Below, in pieces: positions 34,823 through 47,200 of a stretch of DNA of 64,000 bases. The notes below the pieces were generated by a model. That model saw only the letters and a program-made list of their open reading frames with translations, did not search any database and was not told the DNA's origin. Each line of letters starts with the position of its first letter. The stretch's first letter is position 1. Origin of the DNA: Pohlia nutans (Eukaryota > Streptophyta > Bryopsida > Bryales > Mniaceae); NCBI GenBank assembly GCA_022496805.1, contig CM040102.1, positions 19,189,955 to 19,253,954 of the forward strand, given 5' to 3'. A program made the position numbers and the translations under genes.

Positions 34823-35254
34823 TATGTTTGTCCAAAGGGGTTGAACATTATTTCTACACAGTCTGGCTTTCTGGCTTTGCAGAGAGATGAACGCGGGTGA
34901 GTGATCAAAGAACCATGCTTCACAGCATTAAAAGCTCATAACAATGGACATCACATTTGGCAAACCGTAAGTTTATGTACCTTGATCAGGGAAGGATGCA
35001 GAATTCAGACATAGACTTCAGACACGTGATTTCTTAGGTTGTGCTTAAGATCTAAAATTCAAATAATACAGGTACATTGACCATGAGTAAAACTGCAACC
35101 ACACCTATCAAAATTGAATAAGGGGAGGAGCTCAAAGCTAAGTTGAGTAAAGATCACGTAGTCTTCAGCAAAACAACGATACAAAATGCCTCCAACAACC
35201 TTACTTTTACACTGCCATCGTAATCAACTGTTGAAAGCAGCTGCCGAACCAAGA

Positions 35255-36724
35255 TTATACCTCGTCTTCATTTAGAAGCATGTTGGGAACACCTTTTGTA
35301 ACTGGAAATCGTCGGTTTGTCTCAGGACAGATCAGGGCACCCTCCTCCAAGTGGACCTGCCATGCACAAATAAGCACATGATATTCAGCAAGTTCACAAA
35401 TACTTTCAGTAGTAATTCCTGAAGCAGCACAGCAATTTTTACTCTAAACTATGGAAACGTCGTTGCTGATACCACTGCAAACCCTTGATTAATTTGAAAC
35501 TGAATCAAATGGCGATTTAGAACAAAAACTTATTCAGGCATCCGACCTTTTCCCAGGAAATTTAGCTAAGCGTCAGAGACTCCGTCTAACTGTGATGGAA
35601 TTGCAATATCGATTGTACCAACTTTTGTAATTACACCCAAATCACTTTATCGTGGCTTCTATAATGACATTCTAGAATATCCTGCACATTGAGTGTAGCA
35701 CACTTGCCAAACATTCAAACTTTAAAACTTGGCACCCCAGGTAGTAAGAATAAAGAGGTCTGAGGATTGAGTACTATATATTGAATTCCAACAAAAGCAT
35801 CACAAAATCACCTCAAGCAACGCATGGTGAAACTTCTGGAGGAAATCTTCGTCTTCCAACATTGCAGGCTCGACCTGCTCGGGAATGTCATTCAGGCCCA
35901 ACTGCAACACATTTACCAACTACATAAGTTAACCCCTAAACGTCTCAGCATCCAGGAACTGGATCATGAACAGATTAGAAGCTTTGTAAAAATTTCATAC
36001 AACCTCAAATGACTTTCATCCAAATCACATTTGTAAGCCTATTAAGTTCTCCACTAATTACAATAAATCTCTTGTGATGGAGACCTGTTAATAATATTGG
36101 AGAGGCCTCCAACTATAAGTATGTCAAATTTGTTGGGTAGATTTTATGCTTGCAATGGTCCTCTTATGTACGCCTCATGTACATCTGAGCCAGACTAATA
36201 TCTATTTTTGAGGCTAGAATCTACTTATGTTCAAAGGGTTGATACGTTTAGGGGTTAAGGCCTTTTTCAGAAACCTAACGATGGAGTCATTTCAGCAAAC
36301 AGTTTACCAAAACCCCGAGTCTCTCAATAACTATCCACGCACATTGTAGTTTGCCTCTACCAGAACTACATCAGTCCTCCTCCTCCTTCAAATTGGCGCC
36401 GCCACAACACACAAAATCACTTTCTGTCCCTAAACAGAAATTAGACTACAACAAACAAAATTTAAAGAAAGGAAAAGAGAGCAAACGCCAACTCATTGTC
36501 CTAAGCCAAATAACACACAATGACAAAGGCTCTGGCTAGACAATTACACTGTGCGCCGCCTCGTGAAGCGCCTTCCAATCGAGCTTGGGGTAGATATGTC
36601 TCAAAAACTCTGGATTCATCTCCGACTCTTTGGTCTCCAATTTTGTGGCCTCTATGAGCAACGGATACCCTTTCGTCACTCCCTTGATGTTGCACGCCAA
36701 CATGTTGTGCGTGAGGAGCCTCAT
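35255..36724 (-). CDS. TRM112: TRM112 / SMO2-type methyltransferase activator subunit
   Basis: Three exons encode 122 residues: 36548-36724 (ATG at 36722-36724), 35812-35901 and 35255-35356 (TAA stop), with GT-AG introns that both fall between codons. The start MRLLTHNMLACNIKGV and the end [23 protein letters not shown] are the two conserved parts of the Trm112 zinc-ribbon fold; plant members such as Arabidopsis SMO2 have the same ends and length. The family binds and stabilises several SAM methyltransferases acting on tRNA, rRNA and release factor. The C-terminal CPET keeps one Cys of the yeast zinc site; the N-terminal Cys pair is absent, as in other plant and animal members. Intron 1 carries a TTAA MITE. 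A partial copy without exon 1 lies at 19159-19807. Confidence 0.95.
35933..36254. mobile_element. TTAA-type MITE, 322 bp, in TRM112 intron 1
   Basis: Ends CCCCTAAACGT and ACGTTTAGGGG, with TTAA at 35929-35932 and 36255-36258. The left segmental copy carries the empty site (AAGTTAAGACC just after the Tc1 element, 21502-21512). An inverted sister of the same length is at 41846-42167. Confidence 0.9.
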
Positions 36725-37246
36725 CGTCCCAAATATCTCTCCCAAAAACCTAAATGCACTCGATTCTCACCGCAAGGACGTGAAACCCTAATCCTTGCCT
36801 CACGTGAACACTGCCGCCCTGGTTCTCCCTGTCGTTTGGCTATCACTGTTATGTTGTAATCACCAGATCAGTAACCTCTTGTCAAAACCGATGAGACGCA
36901 TTCAATCTGTTCCCAGGATTCGCATATATACCAATCAGAACTGCAAGAAAAGTCCAAAAAAAACCGAGAAAAACCAAAAAAATAAATCAAGACGAGACCA
37001 GGAGCAGTACCGCAATGAGCACAACGAACAACACTTGGAAGGCGTGTCGGGTGATGAAGAAGCACCACGACGACGACGAGGGCCAAAGGAAATCGACGGC
37101 GCCTGAAGGCGAGCAAGGGACAAGGGCGAAGAAGGTCTCTTGAAAGTGTGTCTCTGAATTTACCTAATCTCCTTCAAATAACAACTCGTAAAATATCGTG
37201 AGTTCAAATACACATAACATTGTTAAGCCCTAAGCCCTAGACTTTG
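36725..37246. promoter_or_regulatory. Likely TRM112 5' flank
   Basis: The 5' region of the minus-strand TRM112 gene. It holds short frames (for example 36795-37106 plus) that are basic and low in complexity; I do not believe them. No second gene is recognised. A clear TATA box was not found. Confidence 0.35.
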
Positions 37247-37257
37247 TTAACCCTTAA

Positions 37258-38723
37258 CCCTTTAAGGACCGCGCATTCAAATAGTGGATGTTTGTTGGTG
37301 AAAGCCAATTTTGACCTTGAAGATGAATTTTTTTGCTATTGCTTTCAATTGAGAAAATGAAGTTTATTGAGTCTAGTTTTCACTTCACTTTTTGGATCTT
37401 ACTAATTTCAAGTATTGAATATTTTTTTTCTGTTGCAAGCTATATAGCTCAAGGTCTGAATTACACTACATAGAATGTTCACCTTTTGAATCTTAAATTT
37501 TAGATTAAAAAAATTTACAAAAAATATATCATGGGATTCTCCATTGCAATTTGCACATGTTCAAGAAATTTTATATTTTTTGAAGATTTTTTGTAATTAA
37601 TATGAATTTCTTAAAGTATCTAACTTAAAAATTTGTAAAAAGTTCATTTTGTATCAAAAGAATGGAAACTTTTAGGACTAACAGGAAACATGCAATTTCG
37701 TGCATGAAAAATATTAAAAAATATACTTCAACAAATCTTGAAAGGAAAACTGTGTATAAAAGTATAGTTTGACTATTCTGTAAAGGAATGGGACGTTAAC
37801 CCCTAAAGGACCAGATGGACACATTGTGTCCACGAATAATTTCATTATTTCAATAACTTGTTTGGATTTCATAATTTTGACTCAATGTTAACTAAAGAAT
37901 TGAACATGTTTGTTTCAAGAACACAAAAATCCTCCAAGATTTGCAATCACGTTGATTGATTCATCGGGAAAAAATTAAAACGTCAACGTAGGTGAACTTG
38001 GGACAAAGTAGTTAGGGCGGTTGATGATTTGGAGGGCGTTTTCACACTTTGACGTGACATTCGTAAAAAAAAAGAAGTGTCCAATATGTAAAACATTTGT
38101 CATTACTGCATCATTAACACTATAAAATAATTACGGGAAATGTTTAAATATATTTTAAATGGAATCTTTTCAAAATAATTGGAATCTTTTCTACATATTT
38201 TATATTATTTTAGAATATTTGGAATATTCCGAATATATATTTGAATTCTTTAAAAAAAATTGCAATGTAAAAATTAATAACGATTACAAACACCGGCTCA
38301 ACGAGTCACCAATAAGTCACTTCATCTAAACATAAATCTTTGAGAATCAATCATTATTGTTGTATTCAGTTTTACAACACCATTTTTTGTGGACACCTAT
38401 ATATAGTACATCTTTGTATGCTCTTAAACTTTCAAACGCTAATCATGGTTTTTAAATTTATGAGAAAGTTTGCAATGAATGACCTGTTGGTTTTATTTAA
38501 AATTCTCAGAAATTGACTTATGATCAAACCTTATAATCATGTAATATATACGGTAGATTGTTCTAAAAATTGATGTATAGTCTCATGACTAAGTCCTTTT
38601 TGAACTTCAACGGTGAAGTTTTCTACATGAATACTAATCAAGAGATACAATTGCCTTTCTGAAAGCATCACAAGAAAGTGATAAAATTTTAGGAATGAGC
38701 ATGGTCCTTTAGAGGTTAAAGGG
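37258..38723. mobile_element. TTAA element, middle of nest 1
   Basis: TTAA at 37254-37257 and 38724-38727. The left end is CCCTTTAAGGACC. The right end, with the inner element removed, reads GGGACGTTAAAGGG. The inner element occupies the TTAA in that right end. Confidence 0.75.
37800..38715. mobile_element. TTAA element, innermost of nest 1
   Basis: TTAA at 37796-37799 and 38716-38719. Ends CCCCTAAAGGACC and GGTCCTTTAGAGG are inverted. The length is 916 bp; it is AT-rich with only short frames. Confidence 0.8.
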
Positions 38724-39409
38724 TTAAAGGTCCACAAAGCCCTTTCCGACCACTATTATACACCAATATTTCATTGTATTTAGCATGATTCCACACCTCC
38801 TATCGGTTTAAGATAAAAAAAATGAAGTTAAAATTCAAGTTGACATGATTTTAATGAGCTATTGGGGTCTCAATTTGGAATTTTCTATTTGTAACAAATG
38901 TCAAATAGACGCCAACATATCTACTATCTCCATCAGCCCTTTAAGGGTTAAGCCCTAGACTTTGTACTTCAGTACTAAAGTTTCCAAGATTCTCTCTGAT
39001 GCTCTTGAATGATTTTTTTTCACATCTTAACCCTTAAATGTCAAAAAAGCCCCACGGGCTTTTTAGAAAGGAATAATTGAGAAAAAGAGTAGTCTTCTCA
39101 ACTAAATCAAGCAAGGATTGGTGTGCTGGAAAGCTACTAAAAAAGCAATCTAAATTCCAAATTTGTACCTCATTTGAGAGATTGTAGAATCATTGATAAG
39201 CAATCGAAGTTATCAAATGAACAAGAGTTGAGGTTGGGGTAGTTGAGGTCGTTTTTTGAAAAGTGCCGTAGTGATACAGTGCTGCAACAATGTTGACCAG
39301 TAGAGTCGTTTTTTTCTTTTTTTTCATTTTTATTTTAAATTTTAAATTTTATAAAGAAATTTCTTCTAAAAATTTAGATGCCTTCTAGGCTATCCCACCG
39401 AGGCCCTAA

Positions 39410-40861
39410 CCCTTTAGCGCGCCGGCGTCCAGATTCTGGACGCCGGATGAATTTCAGCAGCTCTATTTCTGTAGGTACCGGATGTTTTTCATCCAATTTT
39501 TTTTTTCTCATTCTTGTGCTAGTTGAATACCATTTGTACGGTATGGATTTTCCAAATAAGATAATGTGAATTTTTGAATATTTACAAAAGTGATTAATGT
39601 CAAGTTTCAATCTTAGTTCAAAAAGAAAGACCTTAAATATGATTTTCCATAGTAAGTAGAATCAAATAATGGAAACCATACCATCTGGTAGTGCATGTCA
39701 TTCTAATTTCATTACAATATTTAAAAAAAAAATTGTGTTAATTTTGGATTTTTAATTGAATTTCAAGAGAAAACCTTGCAAAATTACTTTTAAAATATTA
39801 ATAATAAATATGATGAATCCAACCGTACGGATGTTATCTACACATTAACATTTACAACTTTGTTTTGTACATCAACTCCATTTTCGGTTTTCATCAACCA
39901 TTTTATAACAAATCTTTGAAAACAGTGTTGAATCGGGACGTTAACCCCTAAAGGTTTCTAGTGTATTTCTACAACTGGCCAATTTGTATACCTCATAGAG
40001 AAAGCACAATGAAAAATTTGAATTTGACTTTGGTTTTTTTTATGAGCGTAGCAGTAAACTTGATTCATGTGTCTAAATTTTTTGGTGTTTTTTTGTACTT
40101 TCTTCTAATTTCTAAAAATACCCGTACATGGATTCATGGGCAATTCTCACTGTTTAGGTTGCGTACACAAACTTTGCTAGGCCGTAAAATATGCAAAACA
40201 CATCCAAAAATTGAGAAGATTGCGTGCATTGGTAGCATCTTCATTCCCAAATATACTTTCAAAAAAATGAACAATTGCTTTGCTTCGAAGAATTTAGGGT
40301 GAATTTTTGTATCGAACTCGCCCATGAATCTGTATGTAGAAACCAGTCCTTGTGTCCAATCCAGAATGATGTACCGAAGGACACATCGAAAGGGATAGGT
40401 GACACAAGCTTAGGCAGATTACTACAAGTGACGCAAGTGGAAATGCACCTAAGACACCTAAGAAGCCGGTTCTTTGGTTTATTTTACTTGCCACAACGTA
40501 CCCGCTACAACAATTCTCCAATGCGGATAGGGATGCAGCAGAGAGGGTGGTTGATAATTTGGAGCCGGATAGGGAGTGCAGGTGACACAAGGACGTCGTC
40601 CTCGTCAGGGTAATGGTATCCAAGGGGACACACCAGAGCCCGTATTTACGACCAATACGTATCCTCTCATTTTCTACAGTGAATATCTCCCAGGCCACGT
40701 CATATTTTATTTTATTTTAAAATCTCGAAATTACAGCACATTGTGAGCAACATTTCTTGTCAAGGACACATACTTAAATTATTTGATTTTCAAGCCCAAA
40801 TACGAAGAAAACCAACTCTGCATGCACTTTCAGGTGGCAAAAACTTTTAAGGGTTAAAGGG
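39410..40861. mobile_element. TTAA element, middle of nest 2 (sister of 57619-58158)
   Basis: CTAA (mutated) at 39406-39409 and TTAA at 40862-40865. The interior, including the palindrome GGCGTCCAGATTCTGGACGC, matches 57619-58158 in inverted orientation. Comparison with that sister shows its right end GACGTTAAAGGG is split at the TTAA by the innermost element. Confidence 0.8.
39945..40853. mobile_element. TTAA element, innermost of nest 2
   Basis: TTAA at 39941-39944 and 40854-40857. The left end is CCCCTAAAGG, the right end CTTTTAAGGG. The length is 909 bp. A 134-codon frame at 40294-40698 (minus) has no recognisable domain; I do not call it a gene. Confidence 0.7.
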
Positions 40862-41251
40862 TTAAGGGTTAAGATTGTTTTATCATACTTGTTTGATCCC
40901 TATTAAATTCCCTCATATAATAAACTCGCGGTAACGCCAGATATCGCGCGGTAACCCGCGGTAACTGGCGGTAACGCCCAGCGACGGCCGGTGACGCTGC
41001 AACGAGTCTCGCTTGCAGAATACAGAGTGTAGCATAAACTTACCCGCTGTGGTTTCCTGCGGATTCTGTATGGCCTCACCTCTACATTCCATTTCGCTTT
41101 CTATTACCACAACAGTAGAGATGACGATACGGACTTTGGTGGGGCTCCATGGACGAATCATATATGCAAAAAGTGTGGCAGGAATTGTAGTACTACATTG
41201 TTCATAGTTTCACTGCTTGCGCCCCTTGATTAATTGCTGTGGAGTGCGAGG

Positions 41252-44200
41252 ATGAGAGTCGGCGAGGTGGATACATTACAGCCCGGCGATGGCGAGAATG
41301 GTATGTAGGTTTCTTTTGCGATTTCTATTACTTTTGTTTGGTCGATCGGTTCTGTTTGTGATGTCCCATTTATGGTTATGGCTAACTCACCTGCACTTAG
41401 GGTTCAAAAATGTGCAATTCCTCGGATGTTTCTGTTCTTTGCTTCTGGAAGAACATAAATCGTTTACGTGTCAAGTAGTCTGGACGGGGTCTTGATTGCA
41501 ATTTTGTCACTGGTGACAGAGTAATCAACTTATTGAAGGACACCAAAGTTGCAAGTGATCCAAAAGCAGTACCCTAAAGTCTTTGTCAATAGATTCATAT
41601 TGATTAAAAGATGTACACCCCATCAACATTTGAATATCTTGAACATTTGGCAATTTTAGGATATCTATTAATGAATGCATTTGTTAGTGGGCGTCATAAT
41701 GGGAAGATGGCTTGCTGAATGGAATTAGTGAATCCTATAAAGGTGGAAAAGCAAGCCTTCAAAGAGTGAGAAGGAGCCACATCCTCTCAATCATCAATCA
41801 TCTTCCTACGAAATCCCTAGTCTGATGGAATTCTTTGATTGTTAACCCCTAAATGTACCGATCCTTTGAACACTAGTAGATGCTAGACTCAAAGATAGAT
41901 ATTAGCATGGCTCAGATGTACACGAGGTGTACATGAGAGGACCATTGCAAGCATAAATTCTACCCAATAAATTTGACATACTTGCAATTGGAGGCCTCTC
42001 CAATATTATCAACAACTCCTCATCACAAGAGAACTATTGTAATTGGTAGAGAATTTAATAATCTTATTAAGGTGAGTTGGATGAAAGTCATCTGGAATTG
42101 TATGAAAAAGTTGCAAGGCTCTGAATCTGTTCATGATCCAATTTTTGGACGTTGGGACGTTCAGGGATTAAACCCAATGTATTCTGGTAACCAGAAACAA
42201 TGATGTCACACAAGGAGAGCTCCCAACAAACTCGTTCTAGAGAGGAGAGCTCTCAATAAACTTGTTCCAGAGAGGAATGGAAGGATGTCATGTTATGAAT
42301 GGAAGGATGCCATGTTATGAATGGAAGGATGTCATGTTATGGTTTTGCCTTTTGTACGAGGACACTGGGCTTAAAGGAATCTTGCAAATTATTGGGTTTT
42401 TTCTATAATCCACTACTGTACTGGTTCGTTCACTGACTGTGACACCCACTGACTGTTACTGTTTTGAAATCTTTTCATTTGGGAATATATAAAAAATAAA
42501 CCAGTTTAACAAGAATAGGACCCTACTTTATTCCACTCTCGAGTTTTGCATTGGCTCTGGGCATGTGAATTATAGTGTAATCAAATTATGCTTTGAACCT
42601 CCTCATAAGATTCTTAAGTAGTTGGGGTCACACCGTCCTCAATCTGTGGGACTCTACAATAGTTTTTTTTATAAAGAATCTGTAAATCATCAAGGTTCTA
42701 CAATATTCTTTTATAAAAAGTTTGGAAAGTGTCAAGGAGCATGGGCTCTATGGACTATAATCGGCGAACTGTTGACTTGTTCATTGGGAGGTGAGCAATA
42801 CATGGGCTTAAGAACCTTATGATGGGCTTACAAGCTTTTGAATTTTTATAATATGGAAGAAAGGGATGCTGGAGTGGGTTTTGGCGTCGTGGATTTTGGC
42901 GTCGTGGATTTTAGGGTTTGCAATATAGAATGTACAAGGTAAGGGTGCCCATTCCCATGACTTTTAGCTGTTTTGAGTGGTTTCCATTATTAGAATGAAA
43001 ACCTTTTTTTTATATCTTATCTTCATTTTCAAGAGGATTTCATGCACAAAAATATGAATAAGTTATGAATTGTTGTAGTTTGAAGACTCTCTGTCTCTCT
43101 AAAAAAAACCTTGTTTCTTTTGTATTGTACAAAGGAAACAAGGTTTTTAGTGGGACAAAGGGAGTATCAATTATGAGTTTAGACTATCCTCAGATCATGA
43201 GTATTAGGGGGTGTCACACCTCTTTCTTCCCATCCTCAATCTTCATAGAATCCGTATGATTGTGGCACTTTCTCCTTGAATTGTAGAGGACCCATTCTCT
43301 GAAGATTGAGAAGACATGGAGAATATTAACAAGCCGTGTCCATTCTCATCCTTCACATGGTGAGAAGGGGAGTTACACCTTCTTCATGGAGAATGACCAT
43401 GATTGACTCCACATTTCTCTTCCAAAGTTCCCAATCTCCAGAGAATCAATCTTCTCGGAAGAGGTGTGACAACCCCTATTGCATCTACAATGTATTTCAT
43501 GGAAATATCGTAGAACCTAAAAATATCTCATTTCTTACAAGTCACATGTTTGGATGACATTTGCATTGTAAATGGTGAATTTCCAACCCATAAGGAAGGA
43601 AATGGGTTTGCTATCTTAGTAGCAGACCTGGAGTGCATTGTTCATTCATGCAGGGGATGATCATACTCCAAACTCTCCTTGGTTTTTTCATTTCTCTTTC
43701 CTTTCGTTTAACTGACTGAGTCTCCCAGTTCTGTTGTTCTAGTGTCATGCTGTTTCTTCTTCCCCTTTCTCCTCTGGCTCTTCTGTACTAAGGTGGTTAC
43801 CCCATTCCCAACTGGCACCTTAAACCAACAGCTAGGGGCATTTTTTGCAATCAATGCTGCAATGATGTTGGTTGTAGCATGAGTTACAGTTGGTAATGGG
43901 TTCTCTCTTGTTGGTTTTAGTATATATCTCCTTGGTTATGGATTCGTTGTTGTTGGTTTAAGCATCTTTAGTGTGTGCAATACAAATCTTCTTTAACCAT
44001 AAACAACTCTACCTATGTGACGTGAATGGGATGTGTCATACTTCAACTTTGAAAATTTATAACTAATTCATTCTTCATCCAAAAATTATGTTTCAACTTG
44101 TGTTGGAATCTATTTCTTCTTGCCTAACTCTAAAAAATAATACTAAATAATATCAATGTCTCATATCCGTATTCCTTATTCAGTTGGGAATGGGGTAACC

Positions 44201-47200
44201 ACCTTATGATAACAGATAACCATTGACAAGTAACGATGGTCTCCACGTAAATTCATAGTTGGTTACTGGTCTCAGATGTTGTCCCAATTTCTCCCTTTCC
44301 AGAGATCGAAGCCAAGGAGCCCAATATAAATGCAGTTCTGAGAGATGACGACCTGCAAGCGGTGCTGTCGAAGTTGAAGCTGTCACGGTATGACAGAGAT
44401 GCATGTGCACTGGTGTGCAAGCGATGGAAGGCCATCCAAGACAGTGGGAGGAAGAGCATGCGTTTGCGCGCAGGACCTCTCATGCTGGAGCGCGTTGCAG
44501 CTCGCTTCTCATCCTTGACCGACCTGGATATGTCCGAAAATGCTGGACGGTCATTTTACCCTGGCTGGAAGGATGGCGATCTCAGTTTAGTGACGCGCAG
44601 CTTTCGTCACTTGGAGCGTCTCAACCTAAACAACTGCAAAGGTTTGTGTCCGTCTTGCCCTTTCTAGAGCAACCTGGTACTCCGTCCCAAAGTTATTGTC
44701 ATGTTTGAAAGTGCTTTTTTAAGTAGGTAAAAAAAATACTTCCTTGTGGCTAATTTTATTTAGGTTGCAATGAGCACATGCAATGTTCTTCAATCATTCT
44801 AGTGACATAATTTGGAACTTTTTTTAATCATGTTTCTTACAATATGATCAATGAAATTGGCTCAAAGAAATACCAAGCAAACAAGTTGGACAATTACTTT
44901 GGGACGGAGCGAGTAAATGTTAATCCCTGAGCGTCCACTGTGTATTTTCTGTCGTGTAGGAAAAGTGGACCCCCTGCTGCAAATCATCTGTTTGTGTGAA
45001 AATGACTTCAGTTTGACACAATCGAACGCTCTTGATCTTGTAGTATAGAACAAGAGGTTTAATATGATGTATTGCAATCAGAAAACCGAGGTAAAATGAG
45101 AAAATGCCACCGTTGCAAAGTTTAGTGATGCAGATGGCTATATTGGGCGTTTTAGACGCTTAGGGGTTAAGGAAGTTCACAAGTTGCCTGTTGGACTTCT
45201 AGCATTTAGCATGGACTTTCTGTATTACTACCCTTCATGGCAGACAACGCCATATGCACAAGTTTTCTTGCATTCAAATCTATTCTGGTTCCGAAGTCTC
45301 CTATCAGAACTACCTGGTCCAAAGTATTTCGAGATTTTACCAACACTGCAATAGAAGCTAGGTGTGTTGTGGCTTGAGTCGCTGATCTACGAGTTCGTTT
45401 CAACCTGCAGGAATCACGGACAAGGGCCTTACAGAGATTGGCCTGAAACTTCCAAAGTTACTGTGGTTGGATGTTTCTGACTGCAAACAAATCACAGACG
45501 CAGGAGTGGAAAAGGTTGCCAGTGGATGTCATGGTTTGCGGATTCTTTTTCTTAGTCGTTGCAAGCTCATCACAGATAAATCAGTTGCTGCCCTTTCACA
45601 GTGTCGATTCTTGGAGACTCTAGTCTTGCAAGGCTGTACCAAAGTGGGTGACGCTGGCCTCCTCAAGCTCTCGGAGGTAAGCATTTATCCCTTCCCGTTC
45701 TGTGTCCTATCTGTGATTTAAAAATCGCACTAATAGAAAATTCACCGAGGCAATACATAAGTTCTTGAAATCTGACAACCACTCAGAAACGGAAACTAGA
45801 GTCTGTGACACTAAGTCCGCTCTGTCTATGATCCCCACTACACATATCCATACTGATGAAAGACGGTAGTGTAGTCATGCACTTTCATCGAATGGCTAGT
45901 GAGGACTGTTATCCTCATATTCGTTTAAAATGGCAGAAATTCACATTTCCAGTTGCCGGTCTGGAACCTCGGATCTGCAGCAGTCCTAGTTTTTAGAGCT
46001 CAGTACACATGATTGTTACAATTCTGGCGCTCTGAAACCATTTCTTTTTTAACCATTTCAACCATTTCTTTTTAAATGTGAAGGGGGATTCCATTTTTGT
46101 CTACTGTATGTGAAACTGCATCTTATCCTCTTTCACCTACCACCTTTGAAAGCATCTGCAAATTGATTTCCTTTCATCCTGGGTCTTAGCTGCTTCCTGC
46201 GTGTTGGTTGCCTTAGAGCATCTCTAGCAGAACTCTGCAGACTCTAAATATACAGTCATTTTCAGTGGTACTTCTCCAGTAGAAAATAACTATTTCACCT
46301 TGCATTTAGCAGATGATCCAATCACGTGTCACCACATGTGCCTACATGTATCAGTCTGTGTCACTATTCACATTTAACTTAGTGAGTTAAGGTCTCTAAA
46401 TATCTACATAACATTCACTAGCCTTCCAAGAGGGTGCCTTTTAGTTTCATCCACCTTTATATATGGAGTGAGCAGTGATTTGTAATTGAATGAACTATTG
46501 AATCAAATAAACAATTACAAATCATTGTTGAATTGTGATGGAATCAAAATAAACAATAACAAAACACTATTGAGTTGTGAATCATTCAAATAAACAATTG
46601 CAAAACACTGTTGAGTTGTGATTGAGTGAGTGCTTTTGATTATTGTTCACCATGGTTGATTGCTCTTGCTTAATCCCACGTGCCCCCATAGCTACTGATT
46701 TGATGTGGAATATCCCACATCATTTCATTGGGAGGATGAAATGATGTGGGATATTCCACATCATTCCATCCAGGAGAGGGCAGCAGCCTGTAAGGCTACT
46801 GAATGTTATGTAGGAGATTTTCAGAGCCCAGGTGATTTTGAGCTTGCTTTTTATCCATTATTCAGAGGGCGGGGCCTATTCGGAGATGCTTTTAGTGATC
46901 AAAACTTTGTTTTGCAGGGGTGCTCTTCTCTACAGGTCCTTGATCTGACCAAATGTGGGCAAGTAGGGGACTCAGGGGTGAAGAGCATTGTGCATGCATG
47001 CTCAGCTACCCTGCGTATCCTGGTGCTGGAAGATTGCCCCCAGGTTGGCGACGCCGGCGTAATTGCAGCTGGGGAGTGCTGCCAATCTTTACAGGTATTG
47101 CTGCTTGGTGGTTGTCGACTTTTAAGCGACCTTGCTCTCGATGCCCACTTCAGGAAATTACACACCAACCTCACCACCTTGCAAGTTGAGTACTGCATGA

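Larger units (their letters stand above)
26497..36520. repeat. Right copy of the direct segmental duplication, with the complete TRM112
   Basis: This is the direct counterpart of 14782-21770, expanded by a 4.1-kb transposon and two MITEs. The stretch 26497-28160 matches 14784-16650 and the match resumes at 32269. The stretch 34822-36520 matches 18726-21770 minus the Tc1 element. Confidence 0.85.
37251..38947. mobile_element. TTAA element, outermost of nest 1
   Basis: TTAA at 37247-37250 and 38948-38951. Once the nested pair is removed the left end reads CCCTTAAAGGTCC; the right end CCCTTTAAGGG is its complement. The next element sits in the TTAA of this left end. Confidence 0.75.
39031..40868. 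mobile_element. TTAA element, outermost of nest 2
   Basis: TTAA at 39027-39030 and 40869-40872. The left end is CCCTTAAATGTC, followed by AAGCCCCACGGGC; a relative without a recognised right end starts at about 52776. Only GGG remains of the right end beyond the middle element. Confidence 0.55.

Noticed and set aside
40294..40698. 134-codon minus-strand frame
   Set aside because: It lies inside the innermost TTAA element of nest 2 with no recognisable domain; it could be chance or a transduplicated fragment, but I cannot support a call.
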